Assembly: GCF_036030735.1 (NCBI RefSeq)
Contig: NZ_CP107928.1
Coordinates: forward strand, 2,666,001-2,730,000
Direction: 5' to 3'
DNA: 64,000 nt
DNA from: Streptomyces sp. NBC_00425
Lineage (GTDB): Bacteria > Actinomycetota > Actinomycetes > Streptomycetales > Streptomycetaceae
In this document: in pieces, positions 36,440-48,800 of the stretch
Numbering within the stretch: position 1 is the stretch's first letter
Layout of the letters: every line of letters begins with the position of its first letter
Made by a program: the position numbers and the translations under genes
The notes under the pieces: model-generated
The model's input: the letters and a program-made list of their open reading frames with translations, nothing else
Told to the model about the DNA's origin: nothing
Database searches by the model: none

Positions 36440-37414
36440 CTACCCGTCCTCCTCCGGGTCGTCGGCGCCGTCCCCGTCCTCGCGGAACTCCGTGACCCGC
36501 TCCAGCAGGATCGCCTCCCAGGCACGCCGCAGCCGGGTCCGCGGGAGGGCGAGGGCGTCGGCGTCCCGCGGGCCGGACCTGCGACCTTCGAGGCGCTGGG
36601 CGAGGTGGACGACCGTGTCGCAGCGGGCGAGCCACAGGCCGCGCAGGCAGGGGCGGGCGCCGTAGCCGGCGAGGGTGGCGGCCCGCACGGCGGCCCCGGC
36701 GCCGACGGCGAGGGCCAGGCCGGCGATGTCCTCGGCGGGGTCCCCGAGGACCGCGTCGGTCCAGTCGAGGACGCCGCGCACCCGTCCGTCGGCGCTCACC
36801 ACGAGATGCTCGCCGCGCAGCGCGTGGTGGACGAGGACCGCGGGGGCGGCCTGGGCGGCGAGCTGGGCCGCGCCCGCCGGAGTGAGCTGGTGCAGCCGGG
36901 CGGGGTCGAACTCGTCGGCGCGGCCGAGGCGTTCGGCGGCGGCGACGGCCATCCGGCGCAGCGCCTCCAGGGAACGCGGGGCGGCCCGCGGCACGCCGAG
37001 CGCGTCCGCCTGCCGGGCCGGCACCTCGCGCAGCCCGCTGAGCAGTCCGGCGAGGTCGGCCTCGCCGACGGCCGACACGTCGTGCTCCTCTGCCGTGCCG
37101 CCGGGCAGCCTGGCGTCGAGGGTGTAGGCCAGCCCCGGGGACCACTCGCCGTGCGCGACACCGGCCGGCACGGCGATCGGGACGTGCTGCCGGACGAGGT
37201 CGCGCAGCCGCAGTTCGCGGCGGCGGCGCACGGTCGCCTCGCGGTCGGGGGCGAGCCGCAGCACATGGCGGGCGCCGACCCACCAGGTGGTGGGCGCGTC
37301 GCCCTCGGTGACGGGCCGTACCTCCGGTCCGGGGCCGCTCGCCCCGTTCTCCTCGAGGAGCGCACGGACCAGTCGGCGGACGGTGTCCGCGGTGGGTGTC
37401 GGTGCCTGGGTCAT
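36440..37414 (-). CDS. APH-family phosphotransferase-like protein lacking the catalytic Asp
   Basis: 324 residues. The APH fold is clear from the C-terminal half: HHALRGEHLVV (196-206) and VLDWTDAVLGDP (215-226). In related Streptomyces proteins the third position of the first motif is Asp (HHDL or HGDL type); here it is Ala198. The metal-binding Asp217 in DWTD is kept. The protein may therefore be inactive as a kinase or use another residue. The C-terminus is acidic (DGDGADDPEEDG). It is convergent with treZ across the minisatellite, and its ATG lies 50 bases from the stop of the aminopeptidase gene upstream. Confidence 0.75.
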   Translation of the reverse strand: MTQAPTPTADTVRRLVRALLEENGASGPGPEVRPVTEGDAPTTWWVGARHVLRLAPDREATVRRRRELRLRDLVRQHVPIAVPAGVAHGEWSPGLAYTLDARLPGGTAEEHDVSAVGEADLAGLLSGLREVPARQADALGVPRAAPRSLEALRRMAVAAAERLGRADEFDPARLHQLTPAGAAQLAAQAAPAVLVHHALRGEHLVVSADGRVRGVLDWTDAVLGDPAEDIAGLALAVGAGAAVRAATLAGYGARPCLRGLWLARCDTVVHLAQRLEGRRSGPRDADALALPRTRLRRAWEAILLERVTEFREDGDGADDPEEDG

Positions 37415-37463
37415 GATCGCGCCGTTGCCGTTCGGGTGGGTGCCGGGGACTCCTGGGGGCGGG

Positions 37464-38591
37464 TCAGTCCACTATGACCAGCTCGCGGGTGGTGTCGTTG
37501 AGGCGTCGGCCGCCGTCCTCGGTGACGGTGACGATGTCCTCGATGCGCACACCGAAGCGGCCGGGCAGGTACACGCCGGGCTCCACGGAGAAGCACATTC
37601 CGGGCACGAGGGGCTGCTCCTCGCCCTCGATCATGTACGGCGGCTCGTGGGTGGTGACGCCGATGCCGTGGCCGGTGCGGTGGATGAAGTTCGCGCCGTA
37701 GCCGGCGGCGGTGATGACCGCGCGGGCGGCTCTGTCGATCTCCTGGCAGGCGACACCGGGCCGCACCGCCCGGAAACCGGCCTCCTGCGCCTCGCGCACC
37801 AGGTCGTGCACCCGGCGTTCCTCGTCGGTGGGCTCGCCGACGTGCACGGTGCGGGAGGTGTCGGAGCCGTAGCCGTCCTTGAGGCCGCCGAAGTCGAGGA
37901 CCACCATGTCGCCGTGCTCGATGACGCGGTCGCCGACCTCGTGGTGCGGGTTGGCGCCGTTCGGCCCGGAGGCGACGATGGTGAAGTCGACCTGGGAGTG
38001 GCCGAACCTGCGCAGGAGTGCGGCGAGCTCTGCGCCGACCTCCGTCTCCCTGCGCCCGCCGAAGGGAACCCGCCGGATCTCCTCGAACACCCGGTCCGCG
38101 GCCGCGCCCGCCGCCGCCATCAGCTCCAGTTCGGCGGCGTCCTTGACGGCGCGCAGCATGGGCAGGGCCTCGGTGAGGGAGGCGTAGGAGGTGTCGGGCA
38201 GTGCATTCTGCAGGACCAGCAGGTGCATCGCCCAGGCGTTGTCGCTGATCCCGAACCGCCCTCGGTCGTCGAGGAGGGCGACGGTGGCGGCGTAGGGGTC
38301 CTTGCCGTCGGTCCAGTCCCGCAGCGTGAGCACGGGGGCGCCGACCGCTTTCGCGGCGTCGGGGGCCTCGAGGGCCGGCACGAGGAGAACCGGGTCCCGG
38401 CCGGCGGCGAGGACGAGCAGGGTGAGCCGCTCGGTGGCCGCGGGCGGCGCGTAGCCGGTGAGCCAGACGAGGTCGGGTCCGGGCGCCACGAGGAGTCCGG
38501 CGAGTCCGGCGTCGGCTGCCTCCCGCGCGGCGCGTTCCATACGGGCCCGGTAGTCGTCGGCGGTGAAGGGCGCGGGGGCGGTGCCGGTCAT
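37464..38591 (-). CDS. Aminopeptidase P / Xaa-Pro peptidase family protein (M24)
   Basis: 375 residues. N-terminal creatinase-like domain, then a pita-bread domain with metal ligands in VVLDFGGLKDGYGSDTSRT (two Asp), HRTGHGIG (His), FSVEPGVY (Glu) and RIEDI (Glu). It would remove N-terminal residues next to proline. ATG 38591 has GGGAGG upstream. A six-copy 9-bp tandem repeat lies 23-76 bases upstream of the start, in what should be the promoter or 5'-UTR. Confidence 0.92.
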   Translation of the reverse strand: MTGTAPAPFTADDYRARMERAAREAADAGLAGLLVAPGPDLVWLTGYAPPAATERLTLLVLAAGRDPVLLVPALEAPDAAKAVGAPVLTLRDWTDGKDPYAATVALLDDRGRFGISDNAWAMHLLVLQNALPDTSYASLTEALPMLRAVKDAAELELMAAAGAAADRVFEEIRRVPFGGRRETEVGAELAALLRRFGHSQVDFTIVASGPNGANPHHEVGDRVIEHGDMVVLDFGGLKDGYGSDTSRTVHVGEPTDEERRVHDLVREAQEAGFRAVRPGVACQEIDRAARAVITAAGYGANFIHRTGHGIGVTTHEPPYMIEGEEQPLVPGMCFSVEPGVYLPGRFGVRIEDIVTVTEDGGRRLNDTTRELVIVD

Positions 38592-38613
38592 CCGGGCCTC
38601 CCAGGAGGGACGT

Positions 38614-38667
38614 GGTGACTGAGGTGACTGAAATGACTGAGGTGACTGAGGTGACTGAGGTGACTGA
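38614..38667. repeat. Six tandem copies of a 9-bp repeat
   Basis: Unit GGTGACTGA at 38614, 38623, 38632 (variant AATGACTGA), 38641, 38650 and 38659. It is located directly upstream of the aminopeptidase P gene on the reverse strand. A slippage-prone sequence whose copy number may vary between strains. Confidence 0.85.
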
Positions 38668-38812
38668 TGATGCCCATGCCGATGCCGACGCGGCTGCTGA
38701 CGGGTGACGGACGAGGCGACGCCGGCGAGATGACCACGGGCAGCATCCTGCCCGTCCGGCGGGGGTCGCGCGAGCCGGTCGACAAGGGTTTCGGGCGGAC
38801 GGCCCGCCCAGG

Positions 38813-39153
38813 TCAGCCGTCCAGGGCCAGGCGCAGGCCGAGAAGCAGCAGCACCCCGCCGGAGACCTGCTCCGGGCGGCGGCGCGCCCCGGCCCGGGAG
38901 AGCACGCGCTTCATCCGGCCCACGAACCACACGTAGGGGCTGTAGTAGCCGACCTCGTAGACGTCAGTCCGAAGGCGGCGACCACGCCCCAGACGAACAC
39001 CCCGGTCTCGTTGCCGAGCACCGTCAGGAAGCCGGAGCGGCGGCTGCGCAGCGACTGCTTCACGATCAGGACGGTGCTGGGTCCGGGCGAGGCCGCGACG
39101 AGGGTACAGGCGCCCAGGAAGGCCGGGAGGGAGGAGGTCGGCATGGCGCTCAT
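38813..39153 (-). pseudogene. LysE-family amino acid exporter, internally deleted and frameshifted
   Basis: The first 62 codons from ATG 39153 give a normal LysE/RhtB start (LGACTLVAASPGPSTVLIVKQ, then FVWGVVAAFGLT). Just after GLT the frame changes: the next frame reads DVYEVGYYSPYVWFVGRM and ends LLLLGLRLALDG at a TGA on 38813-38815, which is a normal LysE C-terminus. About 90 residues between the two parts are missing. In the original frame the protein stops at 38911. The gene is therefore a remnant left by an internal deletion of about 270 bases. Confidence 0.8.
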
Positions 39154-39253
39154 GGTGGCGCAGCGCGGACGGCGGGCGCCACTGGTCCGCCGGACCGTAC
39201 CCGCGCGGGGCGCGTCGACGGCCCGCGGGCCCTGACGGCCGTCCAGGGCCGCC

Positions 39254-40000
39254 TCAGGTGACGATCCCGGGGACGACCGTCACCTTCCGGTGCCCGCCGT
39301 CGCCGCGATGGCGGACCGTCACCTCGACCTGAGCTCCGGGGCGCGCCCGGTCGACCGCGCGGGCGAGGTCGGTCGCCGAGCCGATCTCGGCGCCGCCGAA
39401 CGTCAGCAGGACGTCGCCGCGGACCAGACCGGCCGTGAATGCGGGACCGGGGACGTGGACGGCGACGATCTCGGCGCCCGTCCTTCCGGCGTCCACAGCC
39501 TCGAGCCCCAGGCTCGCCTCGGCGGCGCGCGACGACGCCCCGGCCCCGGCGTACGCCCCGGCGCCTGCGGACGCGCCGGACCGGCCCTGCGTCGGCGCTC
39601 CGCCCGGCCCGGACCGCGTCGCCGTTCCCCCGTCCCGCGCACGGCCCGGCGCCTGCGGCCGACCCGACGGCCCCACCGGCACCTTCGCCCCCACCGACCC
39701 CACCGGCCCGGTCTGCTCCTCCGGCCCGGTCTGCTCCTCCGGCCCTGCCCGTCCTCCTGGCTCCGCCTGCCGCTGCAGCTCGGCCAGCCTGCTCATGCCG
39801 ATCACGGTCGCCCCCACGGTGCCCAGGCCGACGCCGGACAGGACGAGGACCGTGCCGGCGAACAGGCCTGCCACCAGGGTCGCCAGGCCTCGTCGGCGGC
39901 GGCGTGCGGTGTGCGGACGGTGGCCCGGGCCGCTCGGCAGGGCGGCGCCGTCGGGGTCCTGGCCCGGCAGGGGCTTGGGACGCAACGCTGTCTGTTCCAT
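39254..40000 (-). CDS. Membrane-anchored PDZ domain protein
   Basis: 248 residues. A basic cytosolic start is followed by one membrane helix (LATLVAGLFAGTVLVLSGVGLGTVGATVIG at about 39-68), then about 100 low-complexity residues rich in Gly, Pro and Ala with a duplicated GPEEQT segment, and a C-terminal PDZ domain (PAFTAGLVRGDVLLTFGGAEI, residues about 188-208). HtrA-type proteins combine such a PDZ with a trypsin-like protease domain; here the protease domain is absent. It might bind exposed C-termini of exported proteins. A 12-base palindrome (GCACCCGGGTGC) lies at 40031-40042 upstream of the start. Confidence 0.75.
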   Translation of the reverse strand: MEQTALRPKPLPGQDPDGAALPSGPGHRPHTARRRRRGLATLVAGLFAGTVLVLSGVGLGTVGATVIGMSRLAELQRQAEPGGRAGPEEQTGPEEQTGPVGSVGAKVPVGPSGRPQAPGRARDGGTATRSGPGGAPTQGRSGASAGAGAYAGAGASSRAAEASLGLEAVDAGRTGAEIVAVHVPGPAFTAGLVRGDVLLTFGGAEIGSATDLARAVDRARPGAQVEVTVRHRGDGGHRKVTVVPGIVT

Positions 40001-40253
40001 GGATCGCCTCCGGCTGGTGCTCTACCCGGCGCACCCGGGTGCCACGAGCCACGAACGAGTGAGACTGACCCGGGTGCAAAGGAGGTACAAACGCCCCGCG
40101 CACGGCGCACGGCACGCGTGCGCGTCAGGCGTCACGCGGCATGCGCGCAGATGGCGCGCGAACCCGCCCCCACGACGCCGTCCGTGGCCTTTGCGCCTCG
40201 CGCGCGGGGACGGCGCGAACGCGGCCCTCGGACGACGTCCAGGGCTTCTGCGC

Positions 40254-41126
40254 TCACGCGCGCGTGGCCAGCGCCTCCATCACAGCGCGGGCCGCGCCGC
40301 CGGGCGGCGCAGCGGCGTGCACGATCTCGACCCGGTGCACGACCCGCGGCTCGACGACCGGGACGGCGACCGCCCCCGGGACTCCCGCGGCGACCGAGCG
40401 GGGCAGCAGGGTCAGGCCGTGGCCGGCCGCGGCGAGGGCGGTCAGCAGCCTGACGTCGCAGCCGTCGTACCGCAGGGCGGCACGGAAGCCGTGACCGCCG
40501 CCGGCCGCGGCACGCAGCTGGGGCAGCGGCAGACCGGCGTCGGGTGCGTCCAGCCAGCGCGCGTCGACGAGGTCGCCGAGACGCAGACCGCTGCGGCGGG
40601 CGAGCGGATGAGCGGCGGGCAGCAGGACGCTGACGGGCTCCTCACCGACGCCTCGCGCGGTCAGCGGCGCCACGTCGGGCAGCCGCAGCGGGTCGCTGGG
40701 CGCGGCCAGGCCGTCGACGAGCCCCAGGTCGGCGGTGCCCTCGGCGACGGCGGCGACGACGTGGTCACGGCCTAGCACGCGCAGCGTCACTCCGGCGGCC
40801 GGGAGCGCGGCGAGGGCGGCGGGGCCCAGCGCGGTGGGCGAGACGGCCAGCGTCAGCCCGTGGGAGGGCGCGACGGCGAGCCGGACGACGTCCGCGCGGG
40901 CGGCGGCGAGACGCAGCAGCAGCGGTGCCGCGTGCTCGAGGAGACGGTCGCCGGCCGGCGTGGGGGCGACCGGGCGGCGGGTGAGCAGCGGCGATCCGAG
41001 GTCCTGTTCGAGGGCCGCGATGTGCTGGGAGACGGCGGACTGGGTGTAGCCGAGTTCCCGTGCGGCGTCGGAGAAGGAGGCGAGCCGGGCGACGGTGACG
41101 AAGGTGCGCAGGAGGTGCGGGTCCAT
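40254..41126 (-). CDS. LysR-family transcriptional regulator
   Basis: 290 residues. N-terminal winged helix (MDPHLLRTFVTVARLASFSDAARELGY at its start), followed by a LysR substrate-binding domain. Divergent from the amidotransferase-like gene, the usual LysR arrangement, so that gene is the likely target. Two in-frame ATGs are possible (41126 and 41141); both sit in a near-perfect 25-bp palindrome at 41125-41149. 41126 is chosen because the conserved domain begins there. Confidence 0.88.
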   Translation of the reverse strand: MDPHLLRTFVTVARLASFSDAARELGYTQSAVSQHIAALEQDLGSPLLTRRPVAPTPAGDRLLEHAAPLLLRLAAARADVVRLAVAPSHGLTLAVSPTALGPAALAALPAAGVTLRVLGRDHVVAAVAEGTADLGLVDGLAAPSDPLRLPDVAPLTARGVGEEPVSVLLPAAHPLARRSGLRLGDLVDARWLDAPDAGLPLPQLRAAAGGGHGFRAALRYDGCDVRLLTALAAAGHGLTLLPRSVAAGVPGAVAVPVVEPRVVHRVEIVHAAAPPGGAARAVMEALATRA

Positions 41127-41149
41127 GCGTCCAGGATCCATGGACGCAT
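41125..41149. promoter_or_regulatory. Palindromic candidate operator of the LysR regulator
   Basis: ATGCGTCCA (41125-41133) and TGGACGCAT (41141-41149) are perfect 9-bp inverted arms around a 7-base centre that contains GGATCC. It overlaps the start codons of the LysR gene and lies 72 bases upstream of the divergent gene. The size and position fit autoregulation; not proven. Confidence 0.45.
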
Positions 41150-41220
41150 CAGTTCTGCTTATCGACTGTGCAGTAATCATCGTTGGACGTGAACCGGCGG
41201 GCGCGCCCAGGATGAGGCGC

Positions 41221-41940
41221 ATGACCGGCATCGCAGCTCAGACCGCTCGGGTCGCCCTGGTGGGCGACCGCTCCTCCAACGTCGTGTCCCACACGCGGAT
41301 ACCGCTTCTGCTGGACGCCCTGGCCGCCCGGGACCGGCTGGTCCTCGACGCCTACTGGATCCCCTCGGAGGAGGCGCAGGCCGAGCACGCGGTGCGGGGC
41401 TTCGACGCGGTGTGGGTGGTCCCGGGCAGCCCCTACCGGAGCGAGGCGGGCGTCCTGTCGGCGATCCGCACGGCGCGCGAGGAGGGCATCCCGTTCCTCG
41501 GCACCTGCGGCGGCTTCCAGCACGCGCTCCTGGAATACGCCCGCACGGTCTGCGGGCTGTCGCGCGCGGCGCACGCCGAGAACGATCCCGACGCCGACGA
41601 CCCGCTCATCGAGCCGCTGGCCTGCTCCCTGGTGGGCCACGAGGGGACGGTGGCGCTCGAGCCGGGCTCGCTCGCCCACACGGTGATCGGCTCGGAGCGC
41701 ACGGTGGAGCGCTACTTCTGCGCGTACGGGCCGTCCCGTCATCTGGACGTCCTGCGCGCCCACGGCCTGCGTTTCACCGGCCACGACGAGCAGGGCCGGC
41801 CCCGGGTCGCCGAGGTTGCGGACCATCCCTTCTTCCTGGCCTCCCTCTTCCAGCCGGAGCTGTCCGGCGACGGCTCGCGCCCGCACCCGGTCGTGCGGGC
41901 GCTGGCCCGGGCCGCGGTCGGGCACGCGGCCCGGCGGTGA
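41221..41940 (+). CDS. CTP-synthase C-terminal-related glutamine amidotransferase-like protein
   Basis: 239 residues. The class-I amidotransferase nucleophile Cys96 is present in GTCGGFQHALLEY, the motif type of CTP synthase. The position where the triad His-Pro-Glu should be reads Gln211-Pro-Glu (LFQPEL), so the catalytic His is absent. Stand-alone members of this group are known as CTP synthase C-terminal-region-related proteins, without known function. Divergent from the LysR gene. Its stop lies one base from the convergent geosmin synthase stop. An in-frame ATG at 41212 is an alternative start. Confidence 0.72.
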   Translation: MTGIAAQTARVALVGDRSSNVVSHTRIPLLLDALAARDRLVLDAYWIPSEEAQAEHAVRGFDAVWVVPGSPYRSEAGVLSAIRTAREEGIPFLGTCGGFQHALLEYARTVCGLSRAAHAENDPDADDPLIEPLACSLVGHEGTVALEPGSLAHTVIGSERTVERYFCAYGPSRHLDVLRAHGLRFTGHDEQGRPRVAEVADHPFFLASLFQPELSGDGSRPHPVVRALARAAVGHAARR

Positions 41941-41941
41941 G

Positions 41942-44122
<2,181 letters not shown>

Positions 44123-44335
44123 CTACCCGGGGGTCCGAGCGGGCATCCGCCGGGCGACGGATGATCACACCATCGCGTGAATCGCCGGGAAGCGGGCAAC
44201 GCGAGGGGAGCCCGCCTGCGCCGTACCCTCGCCCGCGCATCGTCTGCCGCCTCCCGCGCCCGGCCCTGCGCGCCACGGCCGGAGTTCGGGCGCGGAGTCG
44301 GGGCGCGGGAAGGATGCTAGAGGCCGTCCGTCGCC

Positions 44336-45556
44336 TCACCGCCGGACCTGGATCAGCGCGTGCGTGCCGCCGGTGCGCCAGCGCTGCCCCTCGGACGCGA
44401 CCAGGGCGGCCTCCGTGCCGGCGTCGAGACCGGTGATGACGTCGGACTTCAGCGTGCGCAGCGCCGCGACCGGGCCGGGGAAGTACGCGGTGACGTCGGC
44501 GAAGGGGGTGGTGGGCTCCCAGCGGCTGTCGCCCACCAGCCGGCGGTAGTTGAGGTCGCCCTTCACGATCGTCAGCGTGGCCGCGGCGAACTCGGCCCGC
44601 AGGTCGTCCGGCATCCGCGCGTAGGGCAGCGGGGCGGCGGAGAACGGGTGGGCGCGGACCGTGAGCGTGCCGTCCGCCATGGCCCGCCACAGCCGGCGGC
44701 CGTGTTCGGCGGCCGCTCCCCGTGCCCCCGACAACTTCCGCACCGCGTCGACGACGTCGGCGGTCGTGGCGTCCGAGACGTAGTACGGGTACGGCTTGAC
44801 GTGCAGGACGACCCGCCCGCACCGCCGGTGTTCGAGCAGGTGGGCGGCCAGGAGCAGGTCGGGCACCAGTTCCCGTCCGGCGTTGTCCGCGACGAGGCAC
44901 ACGGTGCCGCTGCCGAAACCGGTACCGAAACCGAAGTCCATACCGCTGTCCGCCCCGGCCTGCGGCAGGAGCTCCCAGAAGCGCTCGCTGTCGTCGGCGA
45001 CGAGTCCCGGCACGGCGGCACGCTGCTCGGCCTCGGCGTCGGAGAGCCGGAAGCCGAGGTCGGCGCGGTTGCCCCAGAGGGACCCGTGCAGCAGAGCGCG
45101 GGCCTGTTCCTCGACCGGGCGGCCCTCGAGGGCGTCGAGCGCGGCCAGTTCCTCGTCGGTCTCGGGTGCCTCGAGCTCGGCCAGCTTGAACGGGCGGAAC
45201 GGGTCGATGCCCTGCCACGGCCCGGGCCCGAAGTAGCCGACCGCTTCGAGGAGTCGACGGTAGAAGTAGCTCTCCGACCACAGCCACGGCACGTCGAACC
45301 AGGAACTGCCCGTGTGCTCGTCGAGGCCCCAGACACGCCACCTGTCGCGGTCGTGCGCGTCGGCGGGCAGCGGGTCGATCACGCCGTCGGTGCAGGCGGC
45401 CAGCAGTGTGTCGAGGCCTCGGTGGAGGCCGGGGCCGTAGGGGAAGGCCTCCCGCACCTGCCGGATGATCGCCGGATGCCGTTCGGCCAGGACACTGTGG
45501 GGGAACGAGCCCGGCTCGTTGCCGAGGATCACGGGCGGAGCGGCGGCGTGGGGCAT
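44336..45556 (-). CDS. ARMT1/DUF89-family protein (damage-control phosphatase-like)
   Basis: 406 residues. DUF89 metal-site motifs are visible as ADNAGREL and VKGDLNYRRL. Eukaryotic and archaeal members are metal-dependent phosphatases acting on damaged phosphometabolites, and ARMT1 was described as a carboxyl methyltransferase. Substrate here unknown. The start MPHAAAPPVILG (45556) is taken because the conserved region begins there. It is on the same strand between the CprB homologue and geosmin synthase genes, with gaps of 164 and 222 bases. Confidence 0.82.
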   Translation of the reverse strand: MPHAAAPPVILGNEPGSFPHSVLAERHPAIIRQVREAFPYGPGLHRGLDTLLAACTDGVIDPLPADAHDRDRWRVWGLDEHTGSSWFDVPWLWSESYFYRRLLEAVGYFGPGPWQGIDPFRPFKLAELEAPETDEELAALDALEGRPVEEQARALLHGSLWGNRADLGFRLSDAEAEQRAAVPGLVADDSERFWELLPQAGADSGMDFGFGTGFGSGTVCLVADNAGRELVPDLLLAAHLLEHRRCGRVVLHVKPYPYYVSDATTADVVDAVRKLSGARGAAAEHGRRLWRAMADGTLTVRAHPFSAAPLPYARMPDDLRAEFAAATLTIVKGDLNYRRLVGDSRWEPTTPFADVTAYFPGPVAALRTLKSDVITGLDAGTEAALVASEGQRWRTGGTHALIQVRR

Positions 45557-45720
45557 ACGGTTCACCGTATCGCGGAGCCGCACACCGCACCCGGCGGCCA
45601 CACCCTCCGCCGCGTCCGGCAGCCCGCGATCACCCGCCCTTCACTGCCGGCAGCCCGCGACCGCGCGCCCTCACGACGGGGAGCGGGGGTGCGGGCCACC
45701 CCTCCACTGCGGCGAGGCCG

Positions 45721-46371
45721 TCACACTGCCGCCATGGTCTCCCGCTCGAGTCGGGCTGCGAGGCTCACATAGCGCGGGCGACGGGGTACCGGTACCAGGC
45801 CCCGGATGAGGACGTGCCACATCTCGGCCATCCGGCGGGGCAGCCGGCCGGTGGGTTCGCGGGAGCGGCCGACGACGCGGGTGCCGACGAAGAAGCAGAC
45901 CAGCGAGTGGGCGACGGCGTCGAGGTCGACGTCGGCGTGGATGTCGGACTCCTTCACCGCGCCGCCGAGGCGTCGGGAGATCAGGTCCAGCAACTCCGTG
46001 AAGGGGTGCGGCAGCGGGGGCCTGACCGCGACTCCGCCGGTGGCCAGGCGCAGGCCGGCACGGGCGATCGGCCCCTCGACGGAGAGCCGTGTCAGCGCGA
46101 ACGTCAGGCGCATCAGGGCTTCGAGGGAGGTTCCGCCGCGGTCGTCGATCTCGCCGGCGATCCGGCGGGCGGCCTTGGACTGCAGCTCCATGATGGCGTG
46201 GGCCAGGTCCTCCTTCGCCGCGAAGTGGAAGTAGAGGGCTCCCTTGGTGACATGGGCGTGCGCGACGATGTCACTGAGGCTGGTGGACTCGTAGCCGTAC
46301 CGGTCGAACAGGTCGGCGGCAGCCGTGATGATCGTCGTGCGGGTCTGTTCGGCGCGTAACTGCCTCGCCAT
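45721..46371 (-). CDS. cprB: CprB-type gamma-butyrolactone receptor homologue (TetR family)
   Basis: 216 residues. N-terminal TetR helix-turn-helix (TIITAAADLFDRYGYESTSL, then VTKGALYFHFAAKEDLAH) and a ligand domain that resembles S. coelicolor CprB closely as I recall (EALMRLTFALTRLSVEGP, VRPPLPHPFTE). These receptors bind A-factor-like butyrolactones and release DNA, controlling differentiation and antibiotic production. No AfsA-like butyrolactone synthase is in the window, consistent with CprB-type orphans. A GTGTACAC palindrome lies at 46428-46435 upstream. Orthology to cprB rests on memory of its sequence and on the neighbouring geosmin synthase gene. Confidence 0.82.
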   Translation of the reverse strand: MARQLRAEQTRTTIITAAADLFDRYGYESTSLSDIVAHAHVTKGALYFHFAAKEDLAHAIMELQSKAARRIAGEIDDRGGTSLEALMRLTFALTRLSVEGPIARAGLRLATGGVAVRPPLPHPFTELLDLISRRLGGAVKESDIHADVDLDAVAHSLVCFFVGTRVVGRSREPTGRLPRRMAEMWHVLIRGLVPVPRRPRYVSLAARLERETMAAV

Positions 46372-46985
46372 CGACTGGTACTCCCCCGGGCCGGTAAAGA
46401 ACGGGTCATGCCGTTTTTTCTTACTCCGTGTACACCATAGCTCACCCTGCGAGTGAGCCGGCAGGGCGCGAGCGCGCGGTCGACTCCCCTTGCGCGCCCC
46501 CTACTTGCCCATGCTCAAGGGCTTCACAGGCAACAGCCTGCCACAGCGGACGCATGTGAGGCACGGTCGGGGTGACGATCAAAAAAGACGGGGTGCGCGG
46601 TTTCTGACGCTGTTTCATGGCGGCCGGGCGGGTGGAAGAGAGGGCCGACACGTGTCACCTCCATGCGGAAGGGCCGCTGTCGGGGAGAGACGTGCCCGCA
46701 TCATCGGGCGTGCACCCGCTCCCGGCAACAGGCCGGAAAACGGTTGTGGACCGGGGAAAGTGCGGAAACAGAAAGTACCGCGGTAACAGAAAGTACCGCG
46801 GCAACAGACTGCAGGGCGGAAGACAGAAAGCAAGACGGAACCACAAAGCAGGGGCGGAAACAGAAAGCAAGGAGGAAACAGAAGCGAGCGGAAACAGAAG
46901 CAGGGCGGGTCGGCCGGTGTCTCACACCGGCCGACCCGCCCCTCCGTCCGTTCGTCGCCCACGGCGACGGCGGTGGAAGCCGCTT
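46372..46985. other. 614-base gap with purine-rich repeats and a strong terminator
   Basis: The upstream region of the CprB homologue (46372-46440, with a run of T at 46413-46419 and GTGTACAC at 46428-46435) is followed by unremarkable sequence. From 46755 to 46902 the top strand is purine-rich and repetitive: an 18-bp unit AACAGAAAGTACCGCGG(T/C) occurs at 46767-46784 and 46785-46802, then many GGAAACAGAAGC-like copies. The subtilase terminator ends the gap. No gene seen. Confidence 0.6.
46903..46941 (-). terminator. Terminator of the subtilase gene
   Basis: Perfect 18-bp inverted repeat, GGGCGGGTCGGCCGGTGT (46903-46920) and its complement at 46924-46941, with a CTC loop. It begins 45 bases beyond the subtilase stop. 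On the transcribed strand it is followed by a long U/C-rich tract made by the purine-rich repeats, so this is close to a classical intrinsic terminator, rare in Streptomyces. Confidence 0.85.

Positions 46986-48800
<1,815 letters not shown>

Noticed and set aside
46428..46435. GTGTACAC as an autoregulatory butyrolactone-receptor site of the CprB homologue
   Set aside because: Only the 8-base core is symmetric and it does not extend to the 22-26 bp pattern expected of ARE-type operators, so it was not listed as an operator.
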